A stretch of DNA of 64,000 nt from Bosea sp. BIWAKO-01 (GTDB lineage: Bacteria > Pseudomonadota > Alphaproteobacteria > Rhizobiales > Beijerinckiaceae). Position 1 is the first letter of the stretch, and every line of letters starts with the position of its first letter. This document shows, in pieces, positions 27,346 through 36,621 of this stretch. The notes under the pieces are model-generated. The model saw only the letters and a list, made by a program, of their open reading frames with translations. It had not been told where the DNA came from and ran no database searches. Where the stretch lies: contig NZ_BCQA01000001.1 of NCBI RefSeq assembly GCF_001748145.1, forward strand, positions 1 to 64,000, given 5' to 3'. The position numbers were made by a program, and so were the translations under genes.

Positions 27346-28512
27346 ATGACATTTCGCGAATTGCTCTTGGGCCTACTGGCCTCCGTCTCGATGGCAGGAG
27401 CTGCCATCGCCCAGCAGCCCGTCAAGGTCGGCATGATCACCACCCTGTCCGGACCGGGCGGCTATCTCGGCCAGGATATCCGCGATGGCTTCAAGCTCGC
27501 CATCGAGATGCAAGGCGGCAAGCTCGGCGGCGTTCCCGTCGAGCTCGTCGTCGAGGATGACGCGCTCAAGCCCGGTCAGGGCAAGCAGATTGCGGAGCGC
27601 ATGCTCAAGACCGATGGCATCAAGATCCTGACCGGCATCGTCTTCTCGAACGTCGCCGGCGCCACCGTGCCCGACATCGTCGATTCCGGCGCACTCTATG
27701 TCAGCGCCAACGCCGCGCCTTCCAATCTCGCGGGCAAGGAATGCCATGAGAACTACTTCGCCGTCGCCTGGCAGAACGACAGCCTGCACGAGAGCGCCGG
27801 CCAGAACGCCAACAATCTCGGCTACAAGAAGGCCTTCGTCCTCGCCGCCAACTACCAGGCCGGCAAGGATGCCATCGCCGGCTTCAAGCGGATGTTCAAG
27901 GGCGAGGTCGTGGGCGAGGTCTATACCCGTCTCGACCAGACCGATTTCTCCGCGGAGATGGCGCAGATCCGTGCCGCCAATCCCGATTTCGTCTACCAGT
28001 TCAACCCTGGCGGCCTCGGTATCGCGTTCTTGCGCCAGTACCAGCAGGCGGGATTGACCGGCAAGATTCCGATGGTCGTCGCGGCCCCCTCGCTCGATGC
28101 GGTGACGCTTGCCGCGGTTGGCGATGCTGCGCTTGGCGTGAACGCCTCGAGCCACTGGAATTCCGACTTCGATAACCCGGCCAACAAGGCCTTCATGGCA
28201 GCCTGGACCAAGACCTATAATCGCCCGGCGACCTATTACGCGAGCCAGGGCTATGACACGGCGCTGGCCATCGCCTCCGCGCTGAAAGCCACCGCCGGCA
28301 AGCCCGATGTGCCGGCCCTGCGCAAGGCGCTCGCCAAGGCCGATTTCCAGTCCGTGCGCGGCGCCTTCAAGTTCGGCCAGAACCAGCATCCGATCCAGGA
28401 TTGGTATGGGCTGCGGGCCGAAAGAGACGCCGATGGCAAGCTCGTCCTCAAGACCGTCGGCAAGATCCTGACGAATTACGGCGACGCCTACGCGGCGCAG
28501 TGCAAGCTCTGA
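27346..28512 (+). CDS. Branched-chain amino-acid-type ABC transporter substrate-binding protein
   Basis: A 388-residue LivJ/HAAT-type periplasmic binding protein. The signal peptide is about residues 1-22 (hydrophobic core, AIAQ). The mature start PVKVGMITTLSGPGGYLGQDIRDGFKLA is cut from the standard type 1 fold. Two Cys (KECHEN and the C-terminal QCKL) may pair. ATG 27346 follows a GGAG site. Liv-type systems often carry aromatic or amino-aromatic acids instead of leucine, so within this cluster the ligand may be an anthranilate- or kynurenine-like compound. Confidence 0.9.
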   Translation: MTFRELLLGLLASVSMAGAAIAQQPVKVGMITTLSGPGGYLGQDIRDGFKLAIEMQGGKLGGVPVELVVEDDALKPGQGKQIAERMLKTDGIKILTGIVFSNVAGATVPDIVDSGALYVSANAAPSNLAGKECHENYFAVAWQNDSLHESAGQNANNLGYKKAFVLAANYQAGKDAIAGFKRMFKGEVVGEVYTRLDQTDFSAEMAQIRAANPDFVYQFNPGGLGIAFLRQYQQAGLTGKIPMVVAAPSLDAVTLAAVGDAALGVNASSHWNSDFDNPANKAFMAAWTKTYNRPATYYASQGYDTALAIASALKATAGKPDVPALRKALAKADFQSVRGAFKFGQNQHPIQDWYGLRAERDADGKLVLKTVGKILTNYGDAYAAQCKL

Positions 28513-28527
28513 TCAGGTTGACCGCCA

Positions 28528-29442
28528 ATGACGCTGATCCTCGAACAACTGCTCAACGGCCTGCAGTTCGGCGTGATGCTGTTCCTGCTCGCCGCCGGGC
28601 TGACCTTGATCTTCGGCATCATGGGCGTGATCAACCTGGCGCATGGCTCGCTCTACATGATCGGCGCCTATGCCGGAGCCTTTGTCGCAGCCAGCACCGG
28701 CTCACTGCTGCTTGCAGTGCCAGCCGGGCTTGCCGCGGCAGCCGCGGCCGGCATGGCGATGGAACTCCTGGTCCTGCGCCGGCTCTATGCGCGCGACCAT
28801 CTCGACCAGGTGCTCGCGACCTTCGCGCTCATTCTCATCTTCAACCAGTCGGTGACGATCCTGTTCGGCAGGCAGCCGCTCTTCGTCTCCATGCCTCCTG
28901 AGCTGAACGGCTCGATCGAATTGCTGCCGGGGCTGGTCTATCCGGTCTACCGGATCGCGGTCATCGCGGTTGGCCTTGCGGTGGCCCTTGGGCTCTATCT
29001 CCTGATCAACCGCACACGCGTCGGCATGCTGGTGCGCGCCGGCGCGACCCATCGGGAGATGGTCAGGGCGCTCGGCGTCGACATTCGCCTGCTCTACACG
29101 GCCGTGTTCGGGCTCGGCGCCCTGCTCGCCGGACTTGCCGGGCTGATGGCGGGGCCGATCCTCGCCGTCCAGGTCGGCATGGGCGAGCAGATCCTGATCA
29201 TGACCTTCGTGGTCGTGGTGATCGGCGGCGTGGGCTCGATCCGGGGCGCCTTCTTCGGCGCGCTGATCGTCGGCCTTGTCGACACCAGCCTGCGCGCCTT
29301 CCTCCCCGGCCTCCTGCGCTCGGTCATGAACCCATCCGAAGCCGATGCGCTCGCCGGCGGCCTGTCCTCGATGGGGATCTATCTGCTGATGGCAATCGTG
29401 CTGCTCGTGCGCCCGAAGGGGCTCTTTCCCGCCCATGCATGA
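28528..29442 (+). CDS. livH: Branched-chain amino-acid-type ABC permease (LivH)
   Basis: A 304-residue permease with about eight hydrophobic segments. It includes the family signatures GIMGVINLAHGSLYMIGAY near the N-terminus and AVFGLGALLAGLAGLMAGP plus VVVIGGVGSIRGAFFGALIVG later. It is the first permease of the Liv-type importer and overlaps the next permease gene by eight bases. Confidence 0.92.
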   Translation: MTLILEQLLNGLQFGVMLFLLAAGLTLIFGIMGVINLAHGSLYMIGAYAGAFVAASTGSLLLAVPAGLAAAAAAGMAMELLVLRRLYARDHLDQVLATFALILIFNQSVTILFGRQPLFVSMPPELNGSIELLPGLVYPVYRIAVIAVGLAVALGLYLLINRTRVGMLVRAGATHREMVRALGVDIRLLYTAVFGLGALLAGLAGLMAGPILAVQVGMGEQILIMTFVVVVIGGVGSIRGAFFGALIVGLVDTSLRAFLPGLLRSVMNPSEADALAGGLSSMGIYLLMAIVLLVRPKGLFPAHA

Positions 29443-30447
29443 CGAGATCATGACCAGTTCCAGTGCCCGGGTGCCGGCCCATGGCCGGGTCCTGACGGCT
29501 GCCGCGATCGGCCTGGCGCTCGCCGCCCTGCCCTTCGTCGTGCAGGCCATCGGCCAGCCCTCGCTCGTACCCCTGGCGACGCGCGTGCTGATCTACGCGA
29601 TTGCCGCCGCCAGCCTCAATCTCGCCCTCGGCTTCGGCGGGATGGTGAGCTTCGGCCATGCCGCCTTCTTCGGCATCGGCGGCTATGTCGTCGGCATCCT
29701 CTACCAGGGCTTCGTCGGCGACGCGCTGCTCTTCGGCCTGATCCCGGGAACGAACCAGCTCCTGATCACCCTTCCGGCCGCGATGCTTGTCGCGGGCATC
29801 CTCGCCCTGTGCATCGGCGCGCTCTGCCTGCGCACGAGCGGCGTCCAGTTCATCATGATCACGCTTGCCTTCGCGCAGATGCTGTTCTTCCTCTTCGTCT
29901 CGATCAAGGCCTATGGCGGCGATGACGGGCTGATCATCCGCCGCCGCAATGTGCTGTTCGACCTCGACACCCGTAACGACACGGTCTTCTACTTCATCTG
30001 CCTGGCGGCCGCCGCGCTGGTCTTCGGCACGCTCTCGCGGATCGTCGGCTCGCGCTTCGGCATGGTCCTCATCGGCATCAGGCAGAGCGAGCGCCGCATG
30101 GCGGCGATCGGCGTCGCGCCCTATTCCTACAAGCTCACCGCCTTCGTCGTCTCCGGCATGGGGGCCGGGCTCGCCGGAGCGCTGATGGCCAATTACCTGC
30201 GCTTCGTCAGCCCCGACATGCTGCACTGGACCAAGTCCGGCGAGCTGATGATCATGGTCATCCTCGGCGGTGTCGGCACGGTCCTCGGCCCCCTGTTCGG
30301 TGCGGCCGCGCTCGTCATCCTGGAAACCGTGCTCACCGCCTGGACCGAGCACTGGCAGCTCATTCTCGGGCCCATCCTGCTACTCGTCGTCCTGTTCACG
30401 CAAGGCGGGCTCAGCGCACTCTTCAACCGTGTCGGAAGGGTCGGGAG

Positions 30448-30451
<4 letters not shown>
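29435..30451 (+). CDS. livM: Branched-chain amino-acid-type ABC permease (LivM)
   Basis: A 338-residue permease with about ten hydrophobic segments and the LivM-specific NLALGFGGMVSFGHAAFFGIGGY and GVGTVLGPLFGAAA motifs. Start 29435 overlaps LivH; an ATG at 29450 is a possible alternative. Its stop overlaps the ATPase start by four bases. Confidence 0.92.
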
Positions 30452-31199
<748 letters not shown>

Positions 31200-31200
<1 letters not shown>

Positions 31201-31901
31201 TGCTGAGCGTGCGCAACCTGCAATCGGCCTACGGCGCCAGCCAGGTTCTCTTCGACGTCGCGCTCGACATCGAAGAGGGCGAGGTCGTCACGCTGCTCGG
31301 CCGCAACGGCATGGGCAAGACCACGACCGTGCGCTCGATCATGGGCCTGCTCCCGCCCAAGGCCGGCGAAATCCACTTCAGGGGCCGCGCCGTATCAGGC
31401 AGTCCGCCGGAGAAGATCGCCCGCTGCGGCATCGGCCTGGTGCCGGAAGGCCGGCAGGTCTTCCCCACGCTGAGCGTGCGCGAAAACCTCGTCGCCACCG
31501 CATCGAACCGGCTGAAGCGTGCAGAGCCGTGGACGCTCGAACGGGTCTATCGCCTGTTCCCGCGCCTTGAGGAGCGCGCCGCCCAATCGGCGCGGACCCT
31601 GTCAGGCGGCGAGCAGCAGATGCTTGCGGTCGGCCGGGCGCTGATGACCAATCCGAAACTGCTCATCCTCGACGAGGCGACCGAGGGGCTCGCGCCGGTG
31701 ATCCGCGCCGAGATCTGGTCCTGCATCGATGCGCTCAAGGCGCAGGGTCAGTCCATCCTGCTGATCGACAAGAACATCAACGTCCTCAAACGCATCGCCG
31801 ATCGCCACTACATCCTGGAGAAGGGCCGCACCGTCTGGTCCGGCAGCAGTGCCGATCTCGCGGCGCAGGCAGAAATGGTCCATCGCTATGTCGGCGTCTG
31901 A
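31200..31901 (+). CDS. livF: Branched-chain amino-acid-type ABC ATPase (LivF)
   Basis: A 233-residue second ATPase with Walker A GRNGMGKTT, GIGLVPEGRQVFPTLSVREN, signature LSGGEQQMLAVGRAL and Walker B LLILDEATEGLAP. Together with LivG, LivH, LivM and the binding protein it makes a complete importer dedicated to this cluster. Confidence 0.93.
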
Positions 31902-33009
31902 CATGGTCGCGGCGGAACTCGTCGCGACGACATCCCTGCCAGATCCGGTCGAGGCGCTGCGCGATGCGCTCGCGGCGATCCTCGACGGGCTGGTCGCAGC
32001 CGGCTGCGGGCCGCAGCACCTTCTCTCGATGACATGGGAGGCAGGCGAGCCGGCGGCCTTCCACCTCTCGCGCCATGAGGTCGAGCTCGCCTATCGCGAG
32101 GTCTTCGCCGGCTTCCGCCCGCCGATCCGGCTGCAACCGAGGGCCGAGCCCGGCCTGGCGATCCGCGCGCGTCACTCCGCGCCGACACCGCCGCCGGAGA
32201 GGCTCGTCCAAGGCTACACGCTGCCGCAGCTCGCCCGCCAGTACAGCCCGCGCCTCCAGGCCGACATGAAGGCGCTGTTCCGGCAATGGAGCCGCGACGG
32301 CGAGGCCTTCCGAGCCCATCACCGCAGCCACGACCTGGCCTATGGGCCGGGGCGTTTCGAGACGCTCGACCTCTACCTGCCACAGGGCGTCTCGCGCCCG
32401 CCGCTCTGGGTCTTCATCCACGGCGGCTACTGGCAGGCCTCCGACAAGGTCCAGCACGCGCAGTTCGCACGGGGCATGCTGGCGGCCGGCTTCTCCGTCG
32501 CCATGCCGAATTACGGCCTCGCGCCGGAGACCCTGCTGGAGCAGAGCACGGCGCAGATCGTCGCTGCCCTGAATTTCCTGGTCGGGGAAGCCGAAGCGCT
32601 CGGCATCGACGCGGGGCGGCTGCATCTCGCGGGGCATTCCGCCGGCGGCCATCTCGCTGCCAAGGCCCTGGTTGCGTCGGATGCTCCGCCCATTGCCTCC
32701 GGGCTCTTGCTCTCGGGTCTCTTTGACCTGGAACCTCTCGGCCATCTCCCGATTGGGCGCCTGCTCGGCCTCGACGACCTGGCCCGGGCCAAACGCCTGA
32801 GCCTGCCTGGCCGGCCCTGCCCGGCCGCGCGCCTCGCCTTCGCCGTAGGCGAAGCGGAAAGCGATGCCTTCAAGGCCCAGTCAACCGCGCTCGCCACCGC
32901 CTGGCGGGCCGGGCCTCCGGTCCTTTGCGCGGGACATCATTTCAGCCTCCTCGATGGCCTGAACGGTGGCAAGCTGCTCGAACTCGCTCGCAGCATCGCG
33001 GCCGCTTGA
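31888..33009 (+). CDS. Arylformamidase-like alpha/beta hydrolase with a RidA-like N-terminal region
   Basis: A 373-residue protein in two parts. Residues about 110-373 are an alpha/beta hydrolase: oxyanion motif HGGYWQ, nucleophile elbow GHSAGG and a late catalytic His in GHHFSLLDGL. HGGYW is typical of kynurenine formamidases of the AFMID type. Residues about 15-100 resemble the second half of RidA/YjgF proteins (an ALRDALAAILDGLVAAGCG helix, then SRHEVELAYREVFAGFRPPIR, where the Arg matches RidA's conserved substrate Arg). The RidA N-terminal strands and the conserved Glu near its end are missing. 2-Aminomuconate deaminases belong to the RidA family, so the fusion fits the pathway. ATG 31888 overlaps livF; ATG 31903 is an alternative. 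Confidence 0.8.
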   Translation: MSASDMVAAELVATTSLPDPVEALRDALAAILDGLVAAGCGPQHLLSMTWEAGEPAAFHLSRHEVELAYREVFAGFRPPIRLQPRAEPGLAIRARHSAPTPPPERLVQGYTLPQLARQYSPRLQADMKALFRQWSRDGEAFRAHHRSHDLAYGPGRFETLDLYLPQGVSRPPLWVFIHGGYWQASDKVQHAQFARGMLAAGFSVAMPNYGLAPETLLEQSTAQIVAALNFLVGEAEALGIDAGRLHLAGHSAGGHLAAKALVASDAPPIASGLLLSGLFDLEPLGHLPIGRLLGLDDLARAKRLSLPGRPCPAARLAFAVGEAESDAFKAQSTALATAWRAGPPVLCAGHHFSLLDGLNGGKLLELARSIAAA

Positions 33010-33011
33010 CC

Positions 33012-33827
33012 ATGCCGCACCCCCGCAAGCCCCTTCGGATCGCCCTGATCGGCTGGGGCGCGATCAGCCGTCGCGTCGCCGGGTTGCTGGCGGAGCGCTC
33101 GGCCTCCCGCGTCAATATCGCGGCCATCGGCCTTCGCGACTTGTCGGCCAAGCCCGACCTGCCGACCGGGGCAACGCCGATCACGGATCCGGACCAGCTC
33201 GCCGGTCTCGGCCTCGACCTCGTCGTCGAAGCCGCCGGGCGCGCGGCCGTGGCCAGCTGGGGCGTGGCAGCGCTGCGCCACGCCCCAGCCTTCGTCGCGG
33301 CCTCGACCAGCGCCTTTTGCGACGACGCGCTGCTCGGCAGGCTTCTGGAGGTGGCAGAGACCAATGGCAGCAGACTCCTGATTCCGGCGGGCGCGCTCGG
33401 TGGAATCGATGCTCTGGCAGCCGCCGCGGCACTTCCCCTGGACAAGGTCACCCATACGATCGTCAAACCGCCCGCGGCCTGGCGCGGCACAGCGGCCGAG
33501 GGGATGGCGTCGCTCGACGCGCTTGCGGAGCCCTTGATTTTCTTCCGCGGATCCGCGCGCGAGGCGGCGTCGCTGTTTCCGCAGAACGCCAATGTCGCAG
33601 TGATCAGCGCCCTGGCCGGCATCGGGCTCGACCGGACCCGCATCGAGCTCGTCGCCGATCCCGGAGCAAAGGCAAACAGCCATCGCCTTGCCGCAAGCGG
33701 GGCGTTCGGCCGGCTCGAGATCGCAATCGAGAACCGCGCCCTTGCCGCCAATCCGAAGTCATCGGAGATGACGGCTCTCTCGCTGGTCCGATTGATCGAA
33801 GCCGCTGCGAGCCCGTTTTCGATCTGA
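33012..33827 (+). CDS. nadX: L-aspartate dehydrogenase (NadX type)
   Basis: A 271-residue NAD(P)-dependent L-aspartate dehydrogenase. It has Rossmann GWGAISRRVAGLL at the N-terminus, the PAGALGGIDAL motif, and the C-terminal NSHRLAASGAFGRLEIAIENR segment that carries the conserved His. The enzyme turns aspartate into iminoaspartate, the precursor that NadA converts to quinolinate. The ATG at 33012 is two bases after the hydrolase stop. It shares an operon with a dioxygenase whose product cyclises to quinolinate, so both may feed NAD synthesis, or the enzyme may act on a pathway imine. No nadA or nadC is in the window. Confidence 0.9.
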   Translation: MPHPRKPLRIALIGWGAISRRVAGLLAERSASRVNIAAIGLRDLSAKPDLPTGATPITDPDQLAGLGLDLVVEAAGRAAVASWGVAALRHAPAFVAASTSAFCDDALLGRLLEVAETNGSRLLIPAGALGGIDALAAAAALPLDKVTHTIVKPPAAWRGTAAEGMASLDALAEPLIFFRGSAREAASLFPQNANVAVISALAGIGLDRTRIELVADPGAKANSHRLAASGAFGRLEIAIENRALAANPKSSEMTALSLVRLIEAAASPFSI

Positions 33828-33867
33828 CCGGCGGGAGACGCCAACAGCGCTCTGAGCCGGGCGACGG

Positions 33868-34491
33868 TCAGGTGTTCTTTGCGGCCTCGATCCACAGAAA
33901 GGAGGCTTCTTCGTTGTCCTGCCTTTCGATCGCCGATCTGCGGACGGTCAATCCGGCATCGGATAGATGTTTCAACGTTTCCGCTTCAGCGTTGTGACCG
34001 AAGAACATGGTGGTTCCCAGCCATTCACCGGTCCACTCGCCTGAGGCGCCTGTTCCAAAGCTTCCAACAAAGACACCGCCCGGCTTCAGCCATCGCGCGA
34101 TCTTCTGGATCAACGGGCCTTGCTGGGCAGGCGGAACATGCGTGATCGAATAGTAGGCGCCGATCGCGTCGAATGAACCGGCTTCAAGCGCCACGTCACA
34201 CATATCCGCGGGGATGAACGTCGCCTGCGGGACGTTCTTTCGAGCCCTCAGGATCTGTTGTGCCGATCCGTCGACACCAATGACGGCGTGACCCAGTACC
34301 GCAAGATCGCGCGCCACGGGGATGCCCGCACCGCAGCCGAGATCGAGGACCCGCCCCCCATCGGTTGGCAGGCTGTCGATAAGACGCCCCGCCCATTTCT
34401 GCCGAACGGCAGATATCCCAAACCGTTCGAGATATGCGTCTGCAACGTCGTCATAACCTATAGCGACAAGATGCCCGGGATTTTTCGTCAT
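33868..34491 (-). CDS. Class I SAM-dependent methyltransferase
   Basis: A 207-residue methyltransferase. SAM-binding motif I is VLDLGCGAGIPVA, followed by acidic GVDGSAQQI and a post-I segment FIPADMCDVAL; LKPGGVFVGSFG is the late strand. ATG 34491 leaves a normal N-terminus; the frame extends to 34560 with Cys/Ser-rich sequence. It is convergent with the aspartate dehydrogenase gene, so it is not part of that operon. The methyl acceptor is unknown. Confidence 0.88.
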   Translation of the reverse strand: MTKNPGHLVAIGYDDVADAYLERFGISAVRQKWAGRLIDSLPTDGGRVLDLGCGAGIPVARDLAVLGHAVIGVDGSAQQILRARKNVPQATFIPADMCDVALEAGSFDAIGAYYSITHVPPAQQGPLIQKIARWLKPGGVFVGSFGTGASGEWTGEWLGTTMFFGHNAEAETLKHLSDAGLTVRRSAIERQDNEEASFLWIEAAKNT

Positions 34492-34840
34492 AGGCGAACA
34501 TTTGCAGGCGGGCGGACACAGGTCGAGCTGTGATCTCACAGCCCCACGTGATCCACTCATGGCTTCAACACTGGCGCTCAGAACTCTGGCAGCGGCATAT
34601 GCGAGCCATCAGGGCCACCTTCGCCAACGCCGCCGCACTTCTTGCACGCGTCCGGGCCCGCCGCCCTGGCGCGCGGCATCAGCATTGCTGCATCGCGCCG
34701 GAAACGCGTGTAAATTCGTCGTCATCGGAGACGGTTGGCGCGAAAGCACCGGCCCACGACGGCACTTCTGCCCGGGGATAGCGGAAGCGACATGGCGTCG
34801 GTTGGCCTCGCTTGCGTCACAGCAAGAGGTGGAGGGTGTC

Positions 34841-35263
34841 ATGAGGAAACTCGCAACGCTTGCCACTGCCGCCTTGATCTTGACCGGCAGTGTCGGAACC
34901 GCCGACGCGCAATATTGGCGCGGGGGCGGCTGGGGCTATCGCGGCGGGTATTATCGTAACTATGGCTGGGGCGGCGGGGCTGTCGCGGCCGGGCTGGTCG
35001 GCGGGGCGCTGCTTGGAGGCCTGGTCGCCTCAGCGGCTGCGGCCCCAGCCTATGGCTACGGATATGGCTACGGCTATCCGGCCTATGGCTACGGCTATAG
35101 CTATGGCTACCCCGCCTATGCCTATTACGGCCCGCGGGTCTATTACCGTCCGCGCTATTACTATGCGCGGCCCGTCTATTACGCCCCGCGCTATTACGGC
35201 TGGAACCGGGTCTATTACGGCCCACACTACTACCCCCGCACGGTTTACAGGGCTTATTGGTGA
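34841..35263 (+). CDS. Exported Gly/Tyr-rich repeat protein
   Basis: A 140-residue protein with a signal peptide (RKLATLATAALILTG... ending TADAQ near residue 24). The mature part is low in complexity: a WRGGGWGYRGG stretch, a Gly/Ala membrane-like segment (AVAAGLVGGALLGGLVASAAA), then GYGYGYP-type repeats and YYxPRYY repeats rich in Tyr, Arg and Pro. Similar proteins in rhizobia are annotated as hypothetical and are thought to sit in the envelope. GGAGG lies five bases before the ATG at 34841. The 349 bases upstream (34492-34840) show no gene. Confidence 0.75.
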   Translation: MRKLATLATAALILTGSVGTADAQYWRGGGWGYRGGYYRNYGWGGGAVAAGLVGGALLGGLVASAAAAPAYGYGYGYGYPAYGYGYSYGYPAYAYYGPRVYYRPRYYYARPVYYAPRYYGWNRVYYGPHYYPRTVYRAYW

Positions 35264-35274
35264 AGTGGCGGCGA

Positions 35275-35301
35275 CGGCCGGCCCGTCGCGCAAGCCGGCC
35301 G
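35275..35301 (+). terminator. GC-rich hairpin after the Gly/Tyr-rich gene
   Basis: CGGCCGGC (35275-35282) and GCCGGCCG (35294-35301) form a perfect 8-bp stem just past the stop codon. There is no U-run, so termination is only probable. Confidence 0.4.
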
Positions 35302-35359
35302 GCCGGTGGCGCGCCCGAAGCGGTTCTCCGTTCGCCGGGATGCCGAACGGAGCCGCGCC

Positions 35360-35533
35360 TCAGCGCAGCGGCGCGCCGTAGCGCTCTACCTGGTAGGGCT
35401 GCCGGGCGAGGCCGACACAGAAGCTCGCGACGGCATCCTGCAGCTTCTCGGCCACCAGCTTCATCGGCGCATTGGCCGCTTCCAGGCGTTAGCGCACCGC
35501 TTCCGCCTCGCGCGCCAGCTCAAAACGCATACC
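35360..35533 (-). pseudogene. Short decayed coding remnant with an internal stop
   Basis: The minus strand reads like protein on both sides of an in-frame TAA (35489-35491). Before it: MRFELAREAEAVR. After it: a 42-codon stretch with LEAANAPMKLVAEKLQDAVA and FCVGLARQPYQVERYGAPLR, ending at TGA 35360-35362. The even composition and the helix-like pattern suggest the tail of a former gene. I do not recognise the family. It lies in the 330-base gap before the LysR gene. Confidence 0.35.
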
Positions 35534-35593
35534 AATTTTGCTGCAATGCATAATATATGGTTATGGGACGCTGCAGGCGGCACCCGCCCCCGC

Positions 35594-36505
35594 TCAATCC
35601 GGCAAGGCTGACTCGGTCGCCGGGGGCACCAGCTCCATCAGACCTTGCACGAAACTGCGTGCGATGCGCGACAGTGGCTCGACGCGTGACGACAGCAGGT
35701 GCGGCCGCGTCGTCGTCTTCGGCACCAGCGGGCGGGAGCGGATATTCGGCCAGGCATTGTCGACCAGCACGAAGTCGTCGACGATCGCAATGCCGCCGCC
35801 GGCCTGAACCAGCGAGCAGGCATTCGGCGTGAAGCGCACTTGCGCGTTGAAGCGAATGGGCTTTGCAGTGGCCCCAAGAGCCCGATTGACGATCATGCCA
35901 TAGGGCGTCTGCGAGCCGTAGCCGATCATCGGATAGGGCACGAGGTCGGCCGGTTTCAGCACGCGCTTGCTGCTGAGCGGATGCCCTTCGGGAAAGATCA
36001 CGCGCAGGCGCCCCTCGGCGATCTGCGTCGCTTTCACGCTCGGATCCTCGACAGCCATTGAGGTGACGGCAAGATCGGCGCGATGGCTGGCGATGCGCGC
36101 GATCAGCTCGGCCAGCGTCAGGATCTCGAAATCGACACGCACATCGGGATGCGACTGGCGGAAGCGGCCGATCGCCTTCGGCACCAGCATGTGGCCGACG
36201 CTGGGGCTTGCCAGCAGTCGGATCGAGCCCGCGCTGCCGCGGCGCAGCTCCTCCGCCATGTCGTTGACCCGGGTCACGCCCTGATGGACGAGCTCAGCCT
36301 CGGCGAAGAGCTGCCGCGCTTCGGGCGTCGGCTGGACGCGGCCCTTGACGCGCTCGAACAGCGTCAGGCCGAGCCGATCCTCGGTATAGGACAGGAGCCG
36401 GCTGATCGCCGGCTGGGAGACCGAGAGCAGGCGCGCCGCGCCGCTGATCGAGCCTGTCACCATGACCGCGCGGAACATCTCGATCTGCCGAAGATTCATC
36501 GCCAT
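35594..36505 (-). CDS. LysR-family regulator, divergent from an N-carbamoyl hydrolase
   Basis: A 303-residue LysR regulator with HTH VTGSISGAARLLSVSQPAIS (about residues 18-37). ATG 36505 has GGAGG about nine bases upstream. Its start faces the carbon-nitrogen hydrolase gene across 116 bases that include an AT-rich stretch (36520-36560), so it probably controls that gene and itself. Confidence 0.9.
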   Translation of the reverse strand: MAMNLRQIEMFRAVMVTGSISGAARLLSVSQPAISRLLSYTEDRLGLTLFERVKGRVQPTPEARQLFAEAELVHQGVTRVNDMAEELRRGSAGSIRLLASPSVGHMLVPKAIGRFRQSHPDVRVDFEILTLAELIARIASHRADLAVTSMAVEDPSVKATQIAEGRLRVIFPEGHPLSSKRVLKPADLVPYPMIGYGSQTPYGMIVNRALGATAKPIRFNAQVRFTPNACSLVQAGGGIAIVDDFVLVDNAWPNIRSRPLVPKTTTRPHLLSSRVEPLSRIARSFVQGLMELVPPATESALPD

Positions 36506-36621
36506 GGCACATAACCTCCACTTATAGGTCAGTAGAGAAATGGTATATACTTGTTTTGGTGGCGCCCGGCTAGATTGCGGCCAGTTTGAACTGGCCTTCA
36601 CAGCCCAAGGAGTCTCTTTCG

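Noticed and set aside
34901..35262. Short-period repeats in the Gly/Tyr-rich gene as a possible CRISPR or minisatellite
   Set aside because: The repeats are in frame, imperfect and of amino-acid composition origin, without regular spacers.
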